Source of the DNA: Usnea hakonensis
Taxonomy: Eukaryota > Ascomycota > Lecanoromycetes > Lecanorales > Parmeliaceae
Direction: 5' to 3'
NCBI GenBank assembly: GCA_013423325.1
Contig: BLJB01000164.1
Span: 124,001 to 188,000 of the forward strand
Length of the DNA: 64,000 nucleotides
The first letter of the stretch is position 1; every line of letters starts with the position of its first letter. Both the position numbers and the translations under genes were made by a program. The notes under the pieces were generated by a model. That model made no database searches and was not told the DNA's origin. It worked only from the letters and a program-made list of their open reading frames with translations. Shown in pieces: positions 33,930-46,456 of this stretch.

Positions 33930-34664
33930 CTAGACCACAGTTGCTGAAGCTTTCCTATCATCAGAAGCTGGAAAGTGAGCGGTGCGCGAGGCTTGATCAG
34001 TAATGATCCAGTCAAGTTGAGCAAGGAGAGTTGAATACTCGAACAGATAAAGTTCGACCACTTGGCATGACGGAATTGACGAGAGTTGCTTGTAGGCTGC
34101 CTTGACTCGATCGTTTGCACCAACGAACGACGAACCGATACCGTGGATCTCGGGACCTTCTTTGCCATCAAGGAAGAATTGGACGATGATCAGCTTGTCA
34201 TTCTGGCAAGCTTTTTTGACCCCAGGGCTGTTAGTCACTAGCTCAAGAAGATTCGTTTTCTCTGCTTCTGTCGCTTTGCGATAGTTGATCGCGTATTGCC
34301 CGTGATGATACTTGAACAAGACGGTCATGTACTTGTCGTCGTCATAGAGATGAACCGTGGACTCGTCGCGTTCAAGTTTAATCCGGTAGCCGACCCAAGG
34401 GGCATCCGTGTGTGTATGTTTGTTGGTCAAAGCAACTTGGACATCACTATCGACGTGCTTGTTGATATCACCGAGAACCACCTGCTCTGTCTTTGAGGAA
34501 AAGCTGATGATGGCAGGGTGAAAGTTTTGTTTCTTGGGAGGCTCCTTGGGCCCGGTTTTCTTGGGCTCTGTCTCCTGAGGTTTGGTATCCCCTGGCTTTG
34601 TCTCCTGGGGTTTGGTATCTTCTGGCTTAGTCGCCTTGGAATCGGTGCTAGATTGACCTTGCAT
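33930..34664 (-). CDS. Hypothetical protein with an N-terminal TKP repeat tract
   Basis: A single frame of 244 codons from the ATG at 34664. Residues 10-35 contain short imperfect repeats of the type TKPxET/TKPxDT (for example ATKPEDTKPQETKPGDTKP), then a lysine-rich PKEPPKKQNF. The remaining 200 residues appear globular, with mixed strands and helices (DINKHVDSDVQVALTNKH, YMTVLFKYHHGQYAINY, LIIVQFFLDGKEGPEIHG). No signal peptide or membrane helix is seen. The family is not recognised. Its open length and normal composition argue that it is real; exons upstream of the repeat tract cannot be excluded. Confidence 0.6.
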   Translation of the reverse strand: MQGQSSTDSKATKPEDTKPQETKPGDTKPQETEPKKTGPKEPPKKQNFHPAIISFSSKTEQVVLGDINKHVDSDVQVALTNKHTHTDAPWVGYRIKLERDESTVHLYDDDKYMTVLFKYHHGQYAINYRKATEAEKTNLLELVTNSPGVKKACQNDKLIIVQFFLDGKEGPEIHGIGSSFVGANDRVKAAYKQLSSIPSCQVVELYLFEYSTLLAQLDWIITDQASRTAHFPASDDRKASATVV

Positions 34665-36879
34665 TTTGAGATCCGTATGTTGATTCTGCTTTAAATATTA
34701 GCACGGTACGTCTGGAAAAACTATGGTGCTGCTGCCAGAGGATTTTGTAAGAGTGACTTTTCTATGAGGAATTTGGAAGACAGCAACAAAGAAAAAACGA
34801 AAACAGTGTTCGTGACAGCAGTGCAGTGGCAAGCTCAAAGAGCATGGCAAATTCAAAGAGCATACATCAAAATGAGGGCCGAATTCGGTTTGGAAGTTTT
34901 GTGAGGTGAGAGGTGCTGTCCGCTCGCAACAACAAGGACCTTGCAAACGCAGGTAACGCCTACCTTGTACGATTCAGAAGCGAAACGCGTTCGTGAAGAG
35001 TGGAAGACAACAGGGAACAGCGGTAGGCAGGTAACAGGAAGGTATGTGTGTGCTGCGAATATGGAAGACTGAGGGGTGTAAAGGTTGAAAAGTTCCGAAG
35101 TGAGGCTTTTGTACGCGAAGGTGTGAAAGTGCGAGGGTGCGAATGCTGAAAAATCCTCAACTGAGGTTTCGGTAAAGTAAATTACAGTGACCTGCGTGAT
35201 GTCACACTAGCGTACTTACCCCTTTGCCTTGATAATTGGTTGACGAAGTAATAGATCAACCGGAAGCTCAATCTGTCCCACACGGTAAAATTAGAGAATT
35301 GTGCTCTATGTAGGAGTATTCTGGGGAATCATACGAGAGCCTTTTGTCTGCGAGTTAAAAAAAAAAAAGAATGCCGCAACATCTTCGCGATCCTGCGTGA
35401 AGAGAGGAAAGAGAAGTGAGTGTTTGGAACAAAAAATTGAGAAGCCTACGGATTACGCTAATCCACATTTGGACGCGCTACTAGAGTGACACGAATACAA
35501 GCGGTGTGAAGACTGAGTCATGAGAAGAACATTGGGATTCGATGAATGAGTGAGAACTGTAAAGTAAATAATCAATTCTTTAATGCGAGCTCGCTACTAT
35601 TACGAAAAGCTGAGCAGATAGGAGAAGTCGGGATCTCTCACGGGGCATGGTATCTGCTAGTATAACCACGCTGTATCTCTATATACTTACAAAGGTATGT
35701 ACAAGTACCCAAAATTTCATCACACTGCCAGTCTGGGACTACATGTTGTTCTTATTCTCCTTCAACAACAAGCCTTTTCGCGAGCGTGGCATACTCTGCG
35801 TCCTTGCTGTTTCTATTCTAGATCACTCATGACTTGCCTTTTGCTCCTCTTACAACAATGAGGCGTAATGGTGATCACTGTGTTCGTACGCGAAGAACCA
35901 AGTGCAACATTCTACTAGCAGTTTGTTGTCCCTTAGGACCTCGCCCTTCGAGTGGTGAGTTTCAAGATAGAGCACGTAAACACGCTTGGGCATGTAGATT
36001 GAGCACTGGCATACCTTCTTTTGGCAGTTCCTTAGTCTTCAATTTTCTGGCTTCTTAGCACCGAGCTGTGTGGGCTCAAAGTCCAGGTCATTGCGACTAT
36101 GCAGAGACGATAGCGTTCCTTGCCAGACAGCTGACGGGGAGGCCACTTTCTTTCATCACTAAGAACAGATGGCTCACAGCAGAATTTTATAAACACTGAA
36201 CCAGATTCACATGTCCTTTGTCCCCAATTTTTATGATGGAAAGGGTAAGCACGCGTTTACAATGCGTAGATATCTCGCACATAGACATGTATCCTGCCCT
36301 CCTCATCCACGCGTTGAGAATGTATCTGCCTCGTATCTAGGCCCATTCCTAGAAGCGCTGGTACAATGGTGACACGCAGTTTGTGGTAGCCATTTCCTTG
36401 GCATGTTGCAGTAATGAAATGATCAGATCAAAGCGGTATTTATTGATGGTATCTGATCTTCCTTCAACTTCCCTCTGGTATATACGCGCAAAATACGACA
36501 TTTGAACGCCGATGCTGAAAGTAACATTCAAGGTTTGTGTACATGAAGCTGTTCCCAACCCGCTTTTCTCCTTCTCTCCTCCATGAAAGATACACAAGAC
36601 GCATTGAGGACCTCGTCGCCGAGAAGCGGAGTTGAGGTGATAGGTGTTGGTTTTGGTGAGGTCGGTCGTGGTGGCATTTCTGACCCGTCCTACACTCATC
36701 GACGGGGGAAGTCTGCTCCTTGACGACCTGGCGTCGGAGTCCCTCCGTCTGACTGTGCAATAGGTTCCCTGGGCCGATAGACTTATAATTCCCATTGGCT
36801 TTTCAGAGACCACGACATTGCTCTCAAAGTATCAGTGTCGTGTTAAAGGCAAAAGATCCTTGCTGAAATATGTCATTTC
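34665..36879. other. Intergenic region, no gene recognised
   Basis: About 2.2 kb. The left part (to about 35.2 kb) is A/G-rich on the plus strand and is the upstream region of the TKP-repeat gene. The frame at 36349-36813 on the minus strand directly follows the end of the WD40 gene and probably lies in its 3' UTR or is chance. No RNA gene was noticed. Confidence 0.4.
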
Positions 36880-39013
36880 TCAAGGCCGTAAGTTGATGAT
36901 CGCGAGCTGGACACGGATATCAGCTTGTCTTGCGAAGATTCGAGATGAAAAAATGATGCCCTACCTGTCTACCGAAACCCAAGGCTAGCTTTCTACCTTC
37001 TGCGTCCCAACTCAATGAGCAATTTGCATCCCCTGCCAAGTCATCTTCTTCTTCGCTGGCTCCGTTTCCATTGGTCAGCATACCATTAGATTTCCTTTCC
37101 AGCACACCTTTCGAGGCTGCTTTTGGCAATCCTCCAGCATCTGCATTCCAGATCAGCACTTGGTTCCAGTTCGCGGCTGCGACCAAATAGCCGTCTGGAG
37201 TAAACGACATGGCTACTGCGGGTGCCGCGTGGCCTAGTGAGAGGGTGCGCAACAGATCGAATGGTCGTTTAGCGTCCCACACTTTGATGGAGCCGTCCAG
37301 TGAGGAGGTGGCAAGGAGACGGGGAGCGCTGGCGGGGTAGGCGGAGAGGTTGGCGACAGGTTGATAGGCGAGAGCTGTAATCTGGGATTTATGTGCACTG
37401 ATGGTGCGCAGGGTGTTTGATGCGTCGATGAGGCCGAGGACCGCGCTTTCTTCGGCTGCAAGGGCCGTGGTATGGGTACGAGAGTCGTAGCGTATTTGCG
37501 TCCAATTTTCTTGGGCTATTGGCTCCGGCCGCGTGTGTAGAGTAATGATGCGTTGATTTTCGAGGAGAGAGGAGGCGATCATGTTGTCGCCGCAGATGGT
37601 AAGCTGGTTGTTGGATGTCCAAGCGGCATCGGTGATGACGCTTGGCAGTTGGTATGGTGGCGCAGCGTGCGACGTGTCGATGTCCCAGAGTGCCAAAGAG
37701 GAAGTGACATTACCGGCGGTGGTGATTCCCAGTAATTGTTTGCCGGAAGGCGACCAGCGTAATTTAAGGACCATATCCTGGGCAGCGGGGAGCTCATCGA
37801 GAGCCTTTCCCGTTTTGGACCACAAACTTACAGCGCCAATCCAGTCGGAGCTGTCGTCGCGGGTAGCGACGGCGAGTATTTCGCCTGTTGGGTCCCATGC
37901 CATAGTAGAGACAAGGGAGCCATAAGAGGAATCGAGAAAGTCGACATAATTTGATTGGTGGTTAGCGTTCTCGTCAAAAGCTGCCGATCTTGGGATAGAC
38001 CAAAGACGGCATAGCGCATCTCCGCTAGTGGCAAGGATGGTTGGATCTTTCGGGTTCCATGCAGTATGCATCACGTGGCTTGTTTCAGATAGTGTCACAA
38101 TGCTCGTTTGCGGTCCTAGAACTTTGTCACTTTGAACACCTCTGCTTTCGCCGTTGGTCAGCGTCTGAATTAATGCTGTATTATTGTCCGACGTGGGAGT
38201 GCCAAGCGCATCGATATCTTCATCCATCTCCATCTCCATCCCCATCCCATTGGCCGTTTGACCATCTTCTGCGGGGGAGTAGTTAGTCGGCGAGACTGGT
38301 ATTGGTCCCTCATTCTGGTAATTGTAGCCATCTTGATCGATTTGCATGCTGTCGCCGTCTGTCCGATCACCATTGGTCGAAGCATCCCCATTACTTCGTC
38401 GAGTCCGTTTTGCGGGTGGTGCCGGTGGGGGTAGATCCAAGGATAGTCCATTAGTATTAGATTCTCGGCCATGTTTCCGGATGCTAGATGATCTCGTCCT
38501 TTCCTCATCGATTGGATCTTGTTGAGGTATAGATGATGCCCGACCGGCTTCAGTACCGAAAAATAGTAGGGTAGCCGCCAAGGAAGATTTCCGACCACCA
38601 GGCTAAGTGAGAAAATTGAGAATATATTACATGATTGACTGCGCATGGCGACTTACCTGGTCTAATGATTGTTCGATTTGATGGTAATTGAGACCTTTTT
38701 GTATTAATGACACCAGTGCGTGCGTTTTGATATGTTGTGCGAATGGAAGGGTCTGCGGGTCCAAGTCTAAGAGCCAGTCACGCTGCAGTTTGACAGCCGC
38801 TTCACTGTGGCCTGAACAGAAAGCAAGGTATCAGTATCCACAAGAGCTTGATGACAGAATATGAAGCAAGGAACAGCATTACCTGACTCCTGTAGATATC
38901 TTTTTGAACGATTAAGTCAGCGAAATTGGTTGGGGAAATATCGAGCATAATAGGACGACGTGCCTCCAAATTAAATAATTTACATGGTCCGAGGTTAATG
39001 TTCCGGCAGCCAT
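36880..39013 (-). CDS. SIF2: LisH/WD40 protein, SIF2/TBL1-like (Set3C/NCoR-type co-repressor subunit)
   Basis: Five exons on the minus strand (39013-38964, 38899-38883, 38811-38657, 38602-36965, 36906-36880) give 628 residues. The N-terminus (LTSDHVNYLIWRYLQESGHSEAA) is a LisH dimerisation motif. A disordered acidic and S/N-rich stretch with a basic PPAKRTRRSNG follows, then WD40 repeats from about residue 240 (VMHTAWNPKDPTILATSG, VSTMAWDPTGEILAV, LATSSLDGSIKVWDAK, SFTPDGYLVAAA). The gene ends in a nine-codon exon (LAIINLRP) reached through a 58-nt intron; read through, the frame ends in HFFISNLRKTS instead. SIF2 and TBL1 are scaffolds of histone deacetylase complexes in the nucleus. The first intron appears to start with GC (GCACGT) rather than GT. 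Confidence 0.85.
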
Positions 39014-40006
39014 ATCGATCGGAGACTTGTCGCATGTAATGCTACCTACATGAGGCAAAGGATCATAGAGAATGAAGTGTGAACCAGGTTGAAGGGATTG
39101 ATGATGGATGAAACACTACTTTTTGGTGGTAAGAGAAAGGTAGTAGTAAGGTAGTGTAGTAAGGTATGACCGAAAGAGTTGGAATGGATTTTGGTGGATT
39201 GGGGTTGGGTGGATTCGCAAGAGCCAAGCACAACCTGGGAGGAGCTAAGTCACCTAGACCCTAGACCTCAGACCCTAGACCTTAGACCCTAGACCCTAGA
39301 CCGTTCGGCACGCAAGGCGTCAAGGTTCTACTAAATTAGTCCTCCCGAGGAGCAGATGAGGTGAGGATAATGGAAGACCCGATCTCGAATTCCAACTTCC
39401 CCAGCGGACGTTTTTACTCTTGGTTTTTTAATTCAAGCCCATGTTTTCTGCACGTACGCGTTTGATTGTTTCCAAGTGATGCAGATAAGCCAAGATCTCA
39501 CAATCACTGCATTTCGGTGGTTGGCTTATTTTGAAGATGAAACTAAAAATATGGAAAGATGGAAATGCCAACTCGAAGCGCAGAAAGCACTATTTGCGAA
39601 GTGGCTTGTCTGGGACCGTCATGATTGGCTTTGAAGATGGCTTTTGATTTATTTGGGGTTCTCTCGGTCTATTCTAATGCAAGACTAACGATCCCTGTAA
39701 CGGCGTCAACCTCACAGCGGAAGTTGGGAACTATAAAGTACGGAGTACCTTAGGTACCCACAAGTATGGAGTACAGGTACCTCGACTGTCATCGGCTATC
39801 ACCTGAGGTCTAGCCCTAACGCGCATGAAGATCATCGTCCCCTTCAGGCCAACATCTAATCACCCTGTGTCCATTTATGTATCTGCTTTTGCCAATGTCT
39901 AACCTCCAACTTCCTACTTGCAGACAGAGAGTATGCTAAGTATTGCCCTATTCAATTATACTACTCCTCCTTATCGTCCTGACGTCTACATGCGCATTCT
40001 GCAATA
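39014..40006. promoter_or_regulatory. Divergent promoter region of the WD40 and TMEM115-like genes
   Basis: No gene lies within. Seen here are the heptamer repeat (39253-39302), an AGTACCTTAGGTACC palindromic motif (about 39744-39758) and a TACGGAGTAC motif just before it. The orientation of the flanking genes means both promoters lie in this gap. Confidence 0.5.
39253..39302. repeat. Telomere-like heptamer tandem repeat, about seven units
   Basis: About seven copies of CCTAGAC, two with single-base changes (CTCAGAC, CTTAGAC). It resembles, but is not identical to, the CCCTAA telomere repeat usual in fungi. Confidence 0.85.
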
Positions 40007-41124
40007 ATGCAAATGCGTATCAATATTCCACCCTTGACCCGCGTCCTCCTTGCTCTGGTCCTTGCCATCTCAATCGCTCATCAAGTAACGCGTTACCTGT
40101 ATGGTGGCCTTGACCCGGAACTCCTTGCTCTAATTCCCCAGTGGTCACTCTTTTATCCATGGGTCTACTTTACTGCCACGTTCGCTGAGCAGAATGTCGT
40201 CACATTGCTCATCGCCGGTGCGACTATTCTGTACGGCGGTAAATACTTGGAACGTGCGTGGGGGTCGACAGAATTTGGAAAGTTCGTGCTGCTAGTCACA
40301 GTGCTGCCCAACTTCCTTGCCACACTTGTCTATGTGCTCTGGTTCGCCATTACACGTGATGAGTCAAGGGCGTACGTTCCTTCATTTACTCCTTTGGCTC
40401 TGGCAAACCAGCTGATCTCATCTCGTCTCGTCTCAGTTTGGCCTTCATTCAAGGGTCCGTTGCCCTTCAAGGCGCCTTCCTCGTCGCCTTCAAGCAGCTT
40501 GTTCCCGAGCATACTGTGACGATACTCAGAGGCATTATCAAGATACGAGTCAAACACTTCCCCGCCATCTTCCTTGCCGCAAATACAATCTCCGGACTGG
40601 TCATTGGCACAGACACAGCCCTTGTATTGGGCTGGATGGGCTTTTTCACAAGCTGGACATATCTTCGTTTTTACAAGAAGCAGGTCGAGCTCTCCGGCGC
40701 TAGCACTGGAGGACCCACAATAAAAGGGGACGCGTCCGAAACCTTTGCTTTTGCTTACTTTTGGCCTGACGTCGTCCAACCCCCGATAGCGGCTGTCGCA
40801 GATGGCGTGTACAATGCCCTAGTCGCTATACGGGTAATAACACCGTTTTCTGCAGAAGAGGTTGAGACAAGCAACGTGCAGGCTACAGTAAGAGGTGAAG
40901 GCGGCTTACCGAGCCTGCTAAATCAAGGAGCCAACCGAGGCGGCGGCGGAAAGAGAGAAGAAGCAGAGCGGAGGAGAGCGCTAGCACTGAAGGCTTTGGA
41001 CCAAAGACTGCACGCTGCTACGTCCAACAAGCAACAACAAACTTCCGCTCCGCCACCAGCGCCAATCAGTCAAGAGGTATCAACATCGAATACCGAGCCA
41101 CCGGCTGAAAGTACGCCACCTTGA
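40007..41124 (+). CDS. TMEM115-like Golgi membrane protein (DUF1751, rhomboid-related)
   Basis: Two exons (40007-40371, 40437-41124) give 350 residues. A second ATG at 40013 is an equally possible start. About five or six hydrophobic segments occur in the first 220 residues: VLLALVLAISIAHQV, LIAGATILYGGKYLERAWGS, FVLLVTVLPNFLATLVYVL, LVIGTDTALVLGWMGFF. The motifs WVYFTATFAEQN, GGKYLERAWGSTEF and FYKKQ are typical of the DUF1751/TMEM115 family, a catalytically dead relative of rhomboids acting in Golgi retrograde transport. The C-terminal 100 residues are polar, with a basic R/E/A stretch and a proline/glutamine tail, and face the cytosol. The 65-nt intron sits just after ITRDESRA. Confidence 0.9.
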
Positions 41125-42063
41125 TTGCTCTGACCTCTATTTAGGCTCTGTTTAGGCAGCCAATGCTTTTTCTGAATCTCGATTTTGCAAAATCATCCTA
41201 CGACATACTGTATATAAAAGAGTACTAAGATACCCGAATTACATATTGTTTACTGTTTCGTAACATTTACTGCAATTAAAGCGAGCCTGGGTGCCTTTTC
41301 TTGAGATGCCCTTCCCGCGCTTTGCTTATTGCTGAGTAGGTGGGTAAGGCTTGATACCTGCATGGGATCACTTGCGTGTCTAGGCTAAGAGGCATGCTTG
41401 ACCTTCATCATGAAGAAGCAGCCGCCCCAGACTCAATCTTACTGACAAGGATCTATCGACGAAAGGCGTCCAGGAAAACATGCTGGAGCCTCCTAGCCTG
41501 TCTTTCTTCCTTTTCCTCCACGTTATATCGGACAACTCCAACACCAGCTATTTCGAGAGCAGCGTCCAAGTGCTGCTGCCCAAAAGAATTGCCCGGCCAG
41601 CACGGTGAGCGTTCCAAGGGCGAACCTAGCCTTCAGATACCTTCTCCTCCGCAAAAAGACAATTTCAAGGACGGATGGCGGCAGCGAGGACGAATTAGAT
41701 TGGCGCTTTAAGACAGACATACTTGTAGTAGCTTGTGCATATAGTCTCCAGAAATGATTGGAAATCTGGTCTAGCGCAAGATCGAGGGCAATCAATTGGA
41801 GTAGTACATGACCCAGATAACACTTGTGTTAGCATGCATCATGAAAGGTTCAGGAAAAATGGCTGCCACATATTTACAGTGAGGTAAGCGAAGACTCACC
41901 AAAGTGACATGCCGCTAATGCAGGCCTAAGGTAATGACGGGAACTAAACCTTGTATCCGCGCTAACATTATCGATAAATCTTTGGCGGAAATTGATTGAA
42001 ATCTGAGAATGGAAGTAAAAATCATGAAGTCGATCACTACCTGCCTGTGAGGCTCCATCTAAG
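41125..42063. other. Intergenic region, promoter side of RRP12
   Basis: No gene was recognised. ORFs at 41376-41711 and 41523-41795 overlap in opposite directions without recognisable similarity. Confidence 0.45.
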
Positions 42064-45000
42064 ATGTCTCTGGCCGACAAGCTCGACAAGATCAGGTCGC
42101 CAAAATTGCAGAATCAGCGAGAGGTTGGCCAGGGCCCAATTCCAAGACCCTTCCAACCCCCCACTGACCGCAGGCAGACCGCCGTTGTTCTCGCCGCAGT
42201 CGAAGATACCCTCAAAGACCAGAAGTATGGCGCAACCCCCACAGCATACTTTGCTGCCCTGATCGCATTGCTCAGTCAATCAGTTTCCCCATCGAAAGCC
42301 ATCGTCAATAAAGAGCTTGCAACATCCGTCGTTTACCTCCTCGACGTCATAGCGCCCTACGTTCCTGCGCCTCTCCTTCGGTCCAAGTTCTCTCAGATTC
42401 TCACGAGTCTTGCGCCTGTTTTGACTCACGCCGATGTTGAAGCGCCTTTGATAAGGTCGTCTGTGGGATGTCTCGAATCGTTGTTGGTCGCGCAAGACAA
42501 CGCAGCGTGGGCGCTCTCGCAAGTCCAGGTTAGCCCACGGAGAGCCGTTGCAGGCTTATTGCTTCTCGCGTCGGATCACAGACCAAAGGTCAGAAAGCGA
42601 GCACAGGATGCGATCACGCATGTCTTGAAGAACCCTCCTCCAAGCCCTTCACTGGATCATCCAGCCGCGGATATGTGTGCCGAGGCAGCTCTGCGAAGTG
42701 TCAATGATATGACTGCAGATGGGAAAAAGAAGGGAAAAGGTCACAGGCAAGAGGAAAATCAGCCAGGCCTCATGCATGCATTGCAGCTGGTGAAAACAAT
42801 AGCCTCCGCTTCTGGAGGCTGGCCAAGTAAGAAAATTGAGCCGCTCTGTGAAGTCCTCATGAACATCTCGCGGTCAAATAACGAGTACCTCACAATGTTC
42901 GCTTTTGAGATATTTGAAGTCATGTTTGCAGGAATGGCGGACGAGACGTCGTCTGCAAAGCTCCCAAAGCTAATGGAAGCTATCTCCGAGTTGCGACCAT
43001 CACAGAACGATTCGCAACTGTTACCTCCGTGGATCGCCGTCTTGTCGAGAGGCTATGACGTCTTGGCGCAAGTCAATTCGGATGAAACTTTCCAAAAGTT
43101 GCCCGAGCTCTTCGAGATGATCTCTGGATTCCTAACTTCATCGTCACACAACATCCGCGTATCTGCTTCAGAGTGTCTCATCTCATTTGCGGTCAACTGC
43201 ATACCCGATTCAGCAATCCTAGAGCCTTCCATATACGAAGAGAAAGTGCTTGAAAAGGTAGCGAAAGCAGCAAATGCACTTTTAAGTGTCAAATATCAGT
43301 CCGCGTGGATGGAAGTTTTCACCGTAATATCGGCTCTCCTCTCCGTGTACAGATGGAGATCGATCAATATTCTAGACGACTCTGTAAAAACGATAGGAGA
43401 GCTACGAGGTAACGACTCATTCAACGGCAAAAAGGAAGCAGACGTCGTACTTGGCAATGCAATCGAAGCGATGGGCCCAGATTCTGTAATCCAGATCCTG
43501 CCGCTGAACCTGGCGAAGCCAAAGGCAGGTCAGCCAGGAAGAGCGTGGCTGTTACCCATCCTACGAGACCACGTTCAAAACACCAATCTCATGCATTTCA
43601 GATCCGAGTTTGTACCTCTCAGCGAAAAGATGTTCCAAAAAGTAATTGAAAACGGAAGCTCCGAAAAGACAATGGAAGTCAAAATTTTCGAGACCTTGGT
43701 GCAACAAATCTGGGCGCTTTTGCCAGGCTATTGCAATCTACCACTGGATTTGAGCACGGCGTTTGACCAGAACTTTGCCGAGATGCTGGCAAATTTGCTC
43801 TATAAACAGACGGATCTTCGGGTAGACATATGCAAAGCTCTCCAGATGCTGGTCGAATCGAACCAAGAAATCGTCAAAATCGAAGCTTCTGAGCAGGAAT
43901 TACTGCTGAAGCAGCGAATTACAAAGGCTGATGCGCAGAAGAATATCGATCATCTATCGTCATTTGCTGGGAATATACTAGCAGTGCTCTTTAATGTCTA
44001 CAGCCAGACATTGCCGCAGTACCGGGGTCATATCCTGCAATGCATCAACGCATACTTGAGTATTACTTCCGAACAGGTATGATACTTGGACGCTGGAGAA
44101 TTCCAATGCTAAACTTTAAAGGAGCTACTCGAGACCTTCCAGCGAGTCACAACGATGCTTGAAGCCGCCCTCGCAGAATCCACTTCTCAGACCCAAGCCG
44201 ACAAGCAAAAGCAACAAAACCGAAAAGAGCCGCCAGCCGACAAGATGCCACCAACAAGCCACACTCTCATGGATTTGATGATAACTCTTTCAGTGTACCT
44301 CCCACGACCTACCTTTCCCACGCTCTTTTCCCTTGCTGCCCTTATCCTCCCTCAGTCGTCTGATCCCCAACTTCAAAAAAAGGCCTATAAGCTCCTGCCC
44401 CGTCTCGCCACCTCTCCAACAGGCAGACTCGCCCTCGAAGATCGCAACGCAGAACTCCAGTCTCTCCTCCTGGCTACCGCCTCTGCCGTTTCCGCCCCAG
44501 CCCGCCGTGACCGTCTTGCCGCGATTTCAGTCGTTGTTGAGCATACCCCACAGTCAAGCCTCCACTTTATTCCTTCTATCCTCTCTGAAGTCGTCATCTC
44601 GGCAAAAGAAGTCAACGAAAAGGCACGCACGGCTGCATTCGACCTCCTTGTGCTCATGGCTCGTAAGATGTCTCAAGGCGGACAAATCCATCAATCGCAA
44701 ATTCCACACATGTCAAGTGACGCACCCGTTGCGCAAGCCAGTCTAGAGGAGTTCTTCACTATGGTGTCTGCCGGGCTTGTGGGCTCGACACCGCACATGG
44801 TCTCTGCCAGCATAACGGCTCTGACGCGGATCCTGTACGAGTTCGCTTTGCAGCTTCCTCACGCATTCATCGAAGATCTAGTTCAAACTATGGATTTATT
44901 TCTCACCTCCACCAGTCGCGAAATCGTACGTTCCGTTCTCGGCTTTGTCAAAGTGGCTATAATATCCCTCCCTGAGGACATTGTTAAGCCAAAGCTCAAC

Positions 45001-45987
45001 ACACTGGTGCCAGGTCTCATGTCATGGTCGAGAGAACATAAAGCTCAGTTCAGAGCCAAAGTGAAGCACATACTCGAGCGCGCGATTCGGCGATTCGGCT
45101 TTGGTGCCATTGAACAACACTGCCCCGAAGACGACAAGAAGCTTATCCACAATATCCGGAAAACCAAAGAACGGCGCAAGCGGCACAAGGCAACCGAAGG
45201 CGCTGACGCTGCCGATGCTGAAGAGCCTGCCAAAAGAAAGAACAGGTTCGAGAGCGAATACGATGAAGCACTTTACGGAAGCGAAAACTCCTCCGACTCC
45301 GACCCCGGCTCCGAAAAGGAGCGAGCGGGGGAATCCGGTGGCCGAGGAGGAGCAGGAGAAGGAGGGAGAGGCCAGACATACATCACCGAAAACGACGACG
45401 AACCCCTCGATCTCCTCGACCGGAAATCCCTCGCCAACATCTCGACAAGAAAACCAATCGCCACGAAACAACCCCCCGCAAAGCAGCGCAGAAACAAAAC
45501 CGACCTCGACGGCAAACTCGTCTTCAACGACGCAGACCCAAGCAATGACAATGACGATGATCCAATGGCTCTTGATGTCAACGGCCCGGACGGAACGGAT
45601 GATATGACTCTTGAAGGAGGCATTAATGCCTATGTCGACGCTATACGCGGCCGGGACGCTGTGCAGAGAGGGAGAGGCGGGAGGCTGAAATTTAGTAACA
45701 AGCGCGAGAAACCCAGCGGGAATGGAGAGTCCATGGATGTCGATGGCGACGGCGATGATGGTGGCGTAGTCAAGAAAGTTAATGCTGGCGGAGGGGGAAG
45801 GAAGGAGGTGAGGTTCGCGGATACGAGAGGGGGGAAAGATGAGGGTGGTAGGAGGAATGGGGAGGCGAGCGGTAGGGGGGGGCTCAAGGGGAAAGGTGGT
45901 AATATAGCGAGTAAAGTGCAGAGAAGAGGATTGGGGGGTGCCAAGGTCAGGGGTGGGAGGGTCATGAAGGGTGGGGGGAGACGTTGA
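42064..45987 (+). CDS. RRP12: Ribosomal RNA processing protein Rrp12 (HEAT-repeat, NUC173 domain)
   Basis: Two exons (42064-44076, 44122-45987), joined across a 45-nt intron at SEQ/ELLETFQRV, give 1292 residues, close to the usual size of the family (about 1230 in yeast). The N-terminal two thirds are alpha-helical HEAT-like repeats, with the NUC173 region around residues 370-560 (SAWMEVFTVISALLSVYRW, LPLNLAKPKAGQPGRAWLLP). The C-terminus is charged and low-complexity: a basic ERRKRHKATEGAD segment, acidic serine-rich stretches (ENSSDSDPGSEKE) and a terminal G/R-rich tail (GGAKVRGGRVMKGGGRR). Rrp12 works in the nucleolus and nucleus in 40S and 60S subunit maturation and export. It is tail-to-tail with SEC6. 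Confidence 0.95.
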
Positions 45988-46456
45988 GTCATCGTTGAGC
46001 AAGACTGCATATAGCTTGGCAAGATTGATGGTGGAGGCATTCCAGATTCAACCTTCTGTTTGTAAATAGCTTCATAGCAGTACTTGCTGAAGATATCCGT
46101 CGCACTGTTATATCTACGCCGAAGTTAATATTCTTCTTCTTCCGTAATCTATTGAGCCCCAAGCACACCTTTCCTCGACTCGGACTGAGGTCCTCTACTC
46201 TTCACTCGGCGTTGTATCGTTGTATCCGATCAAACCCCGGTGGGCATCAACAGGCGTACGACTTCGAGCAATGACAGATGCGCCTTCTTCTGTTTCAAAA
46301 AGGCAAGTCGACGCAGCTATAGCCCAGTCGCGGATTGTTCGACTCGGATGCGTGTAGCGAAACGGCTGCAAAACCTGTCGCTTGTCCCTTTGTTCTGATT
46401 AGAATGGCTTTGGTTGGCCCTTCTCTCTCATTCAATTGGTCCTTCCTCATTCTTCC
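45988..46456. other. Convergent 3' regions of RRP12 and SEC6
   Basis: About 470 bases holding both 3' UTRs. No separate gene was recognised. Confidence 0.5.

Noticed and set aside
36349..36813. 154-codon minus-strand ORF
   Set aside because: It lies immediately downstream of the SIF2-like gene on the same strand, has no recognisable motif and competes with another frame of similar length.
45022..46002. 326-codon antisense ORF opposite RRP12
   Set aside because: It arises from the low-complexity acidic and G/R-rich C-terminus of RRP12 read backwards; the sequence is compositionally biased and not protein-like.
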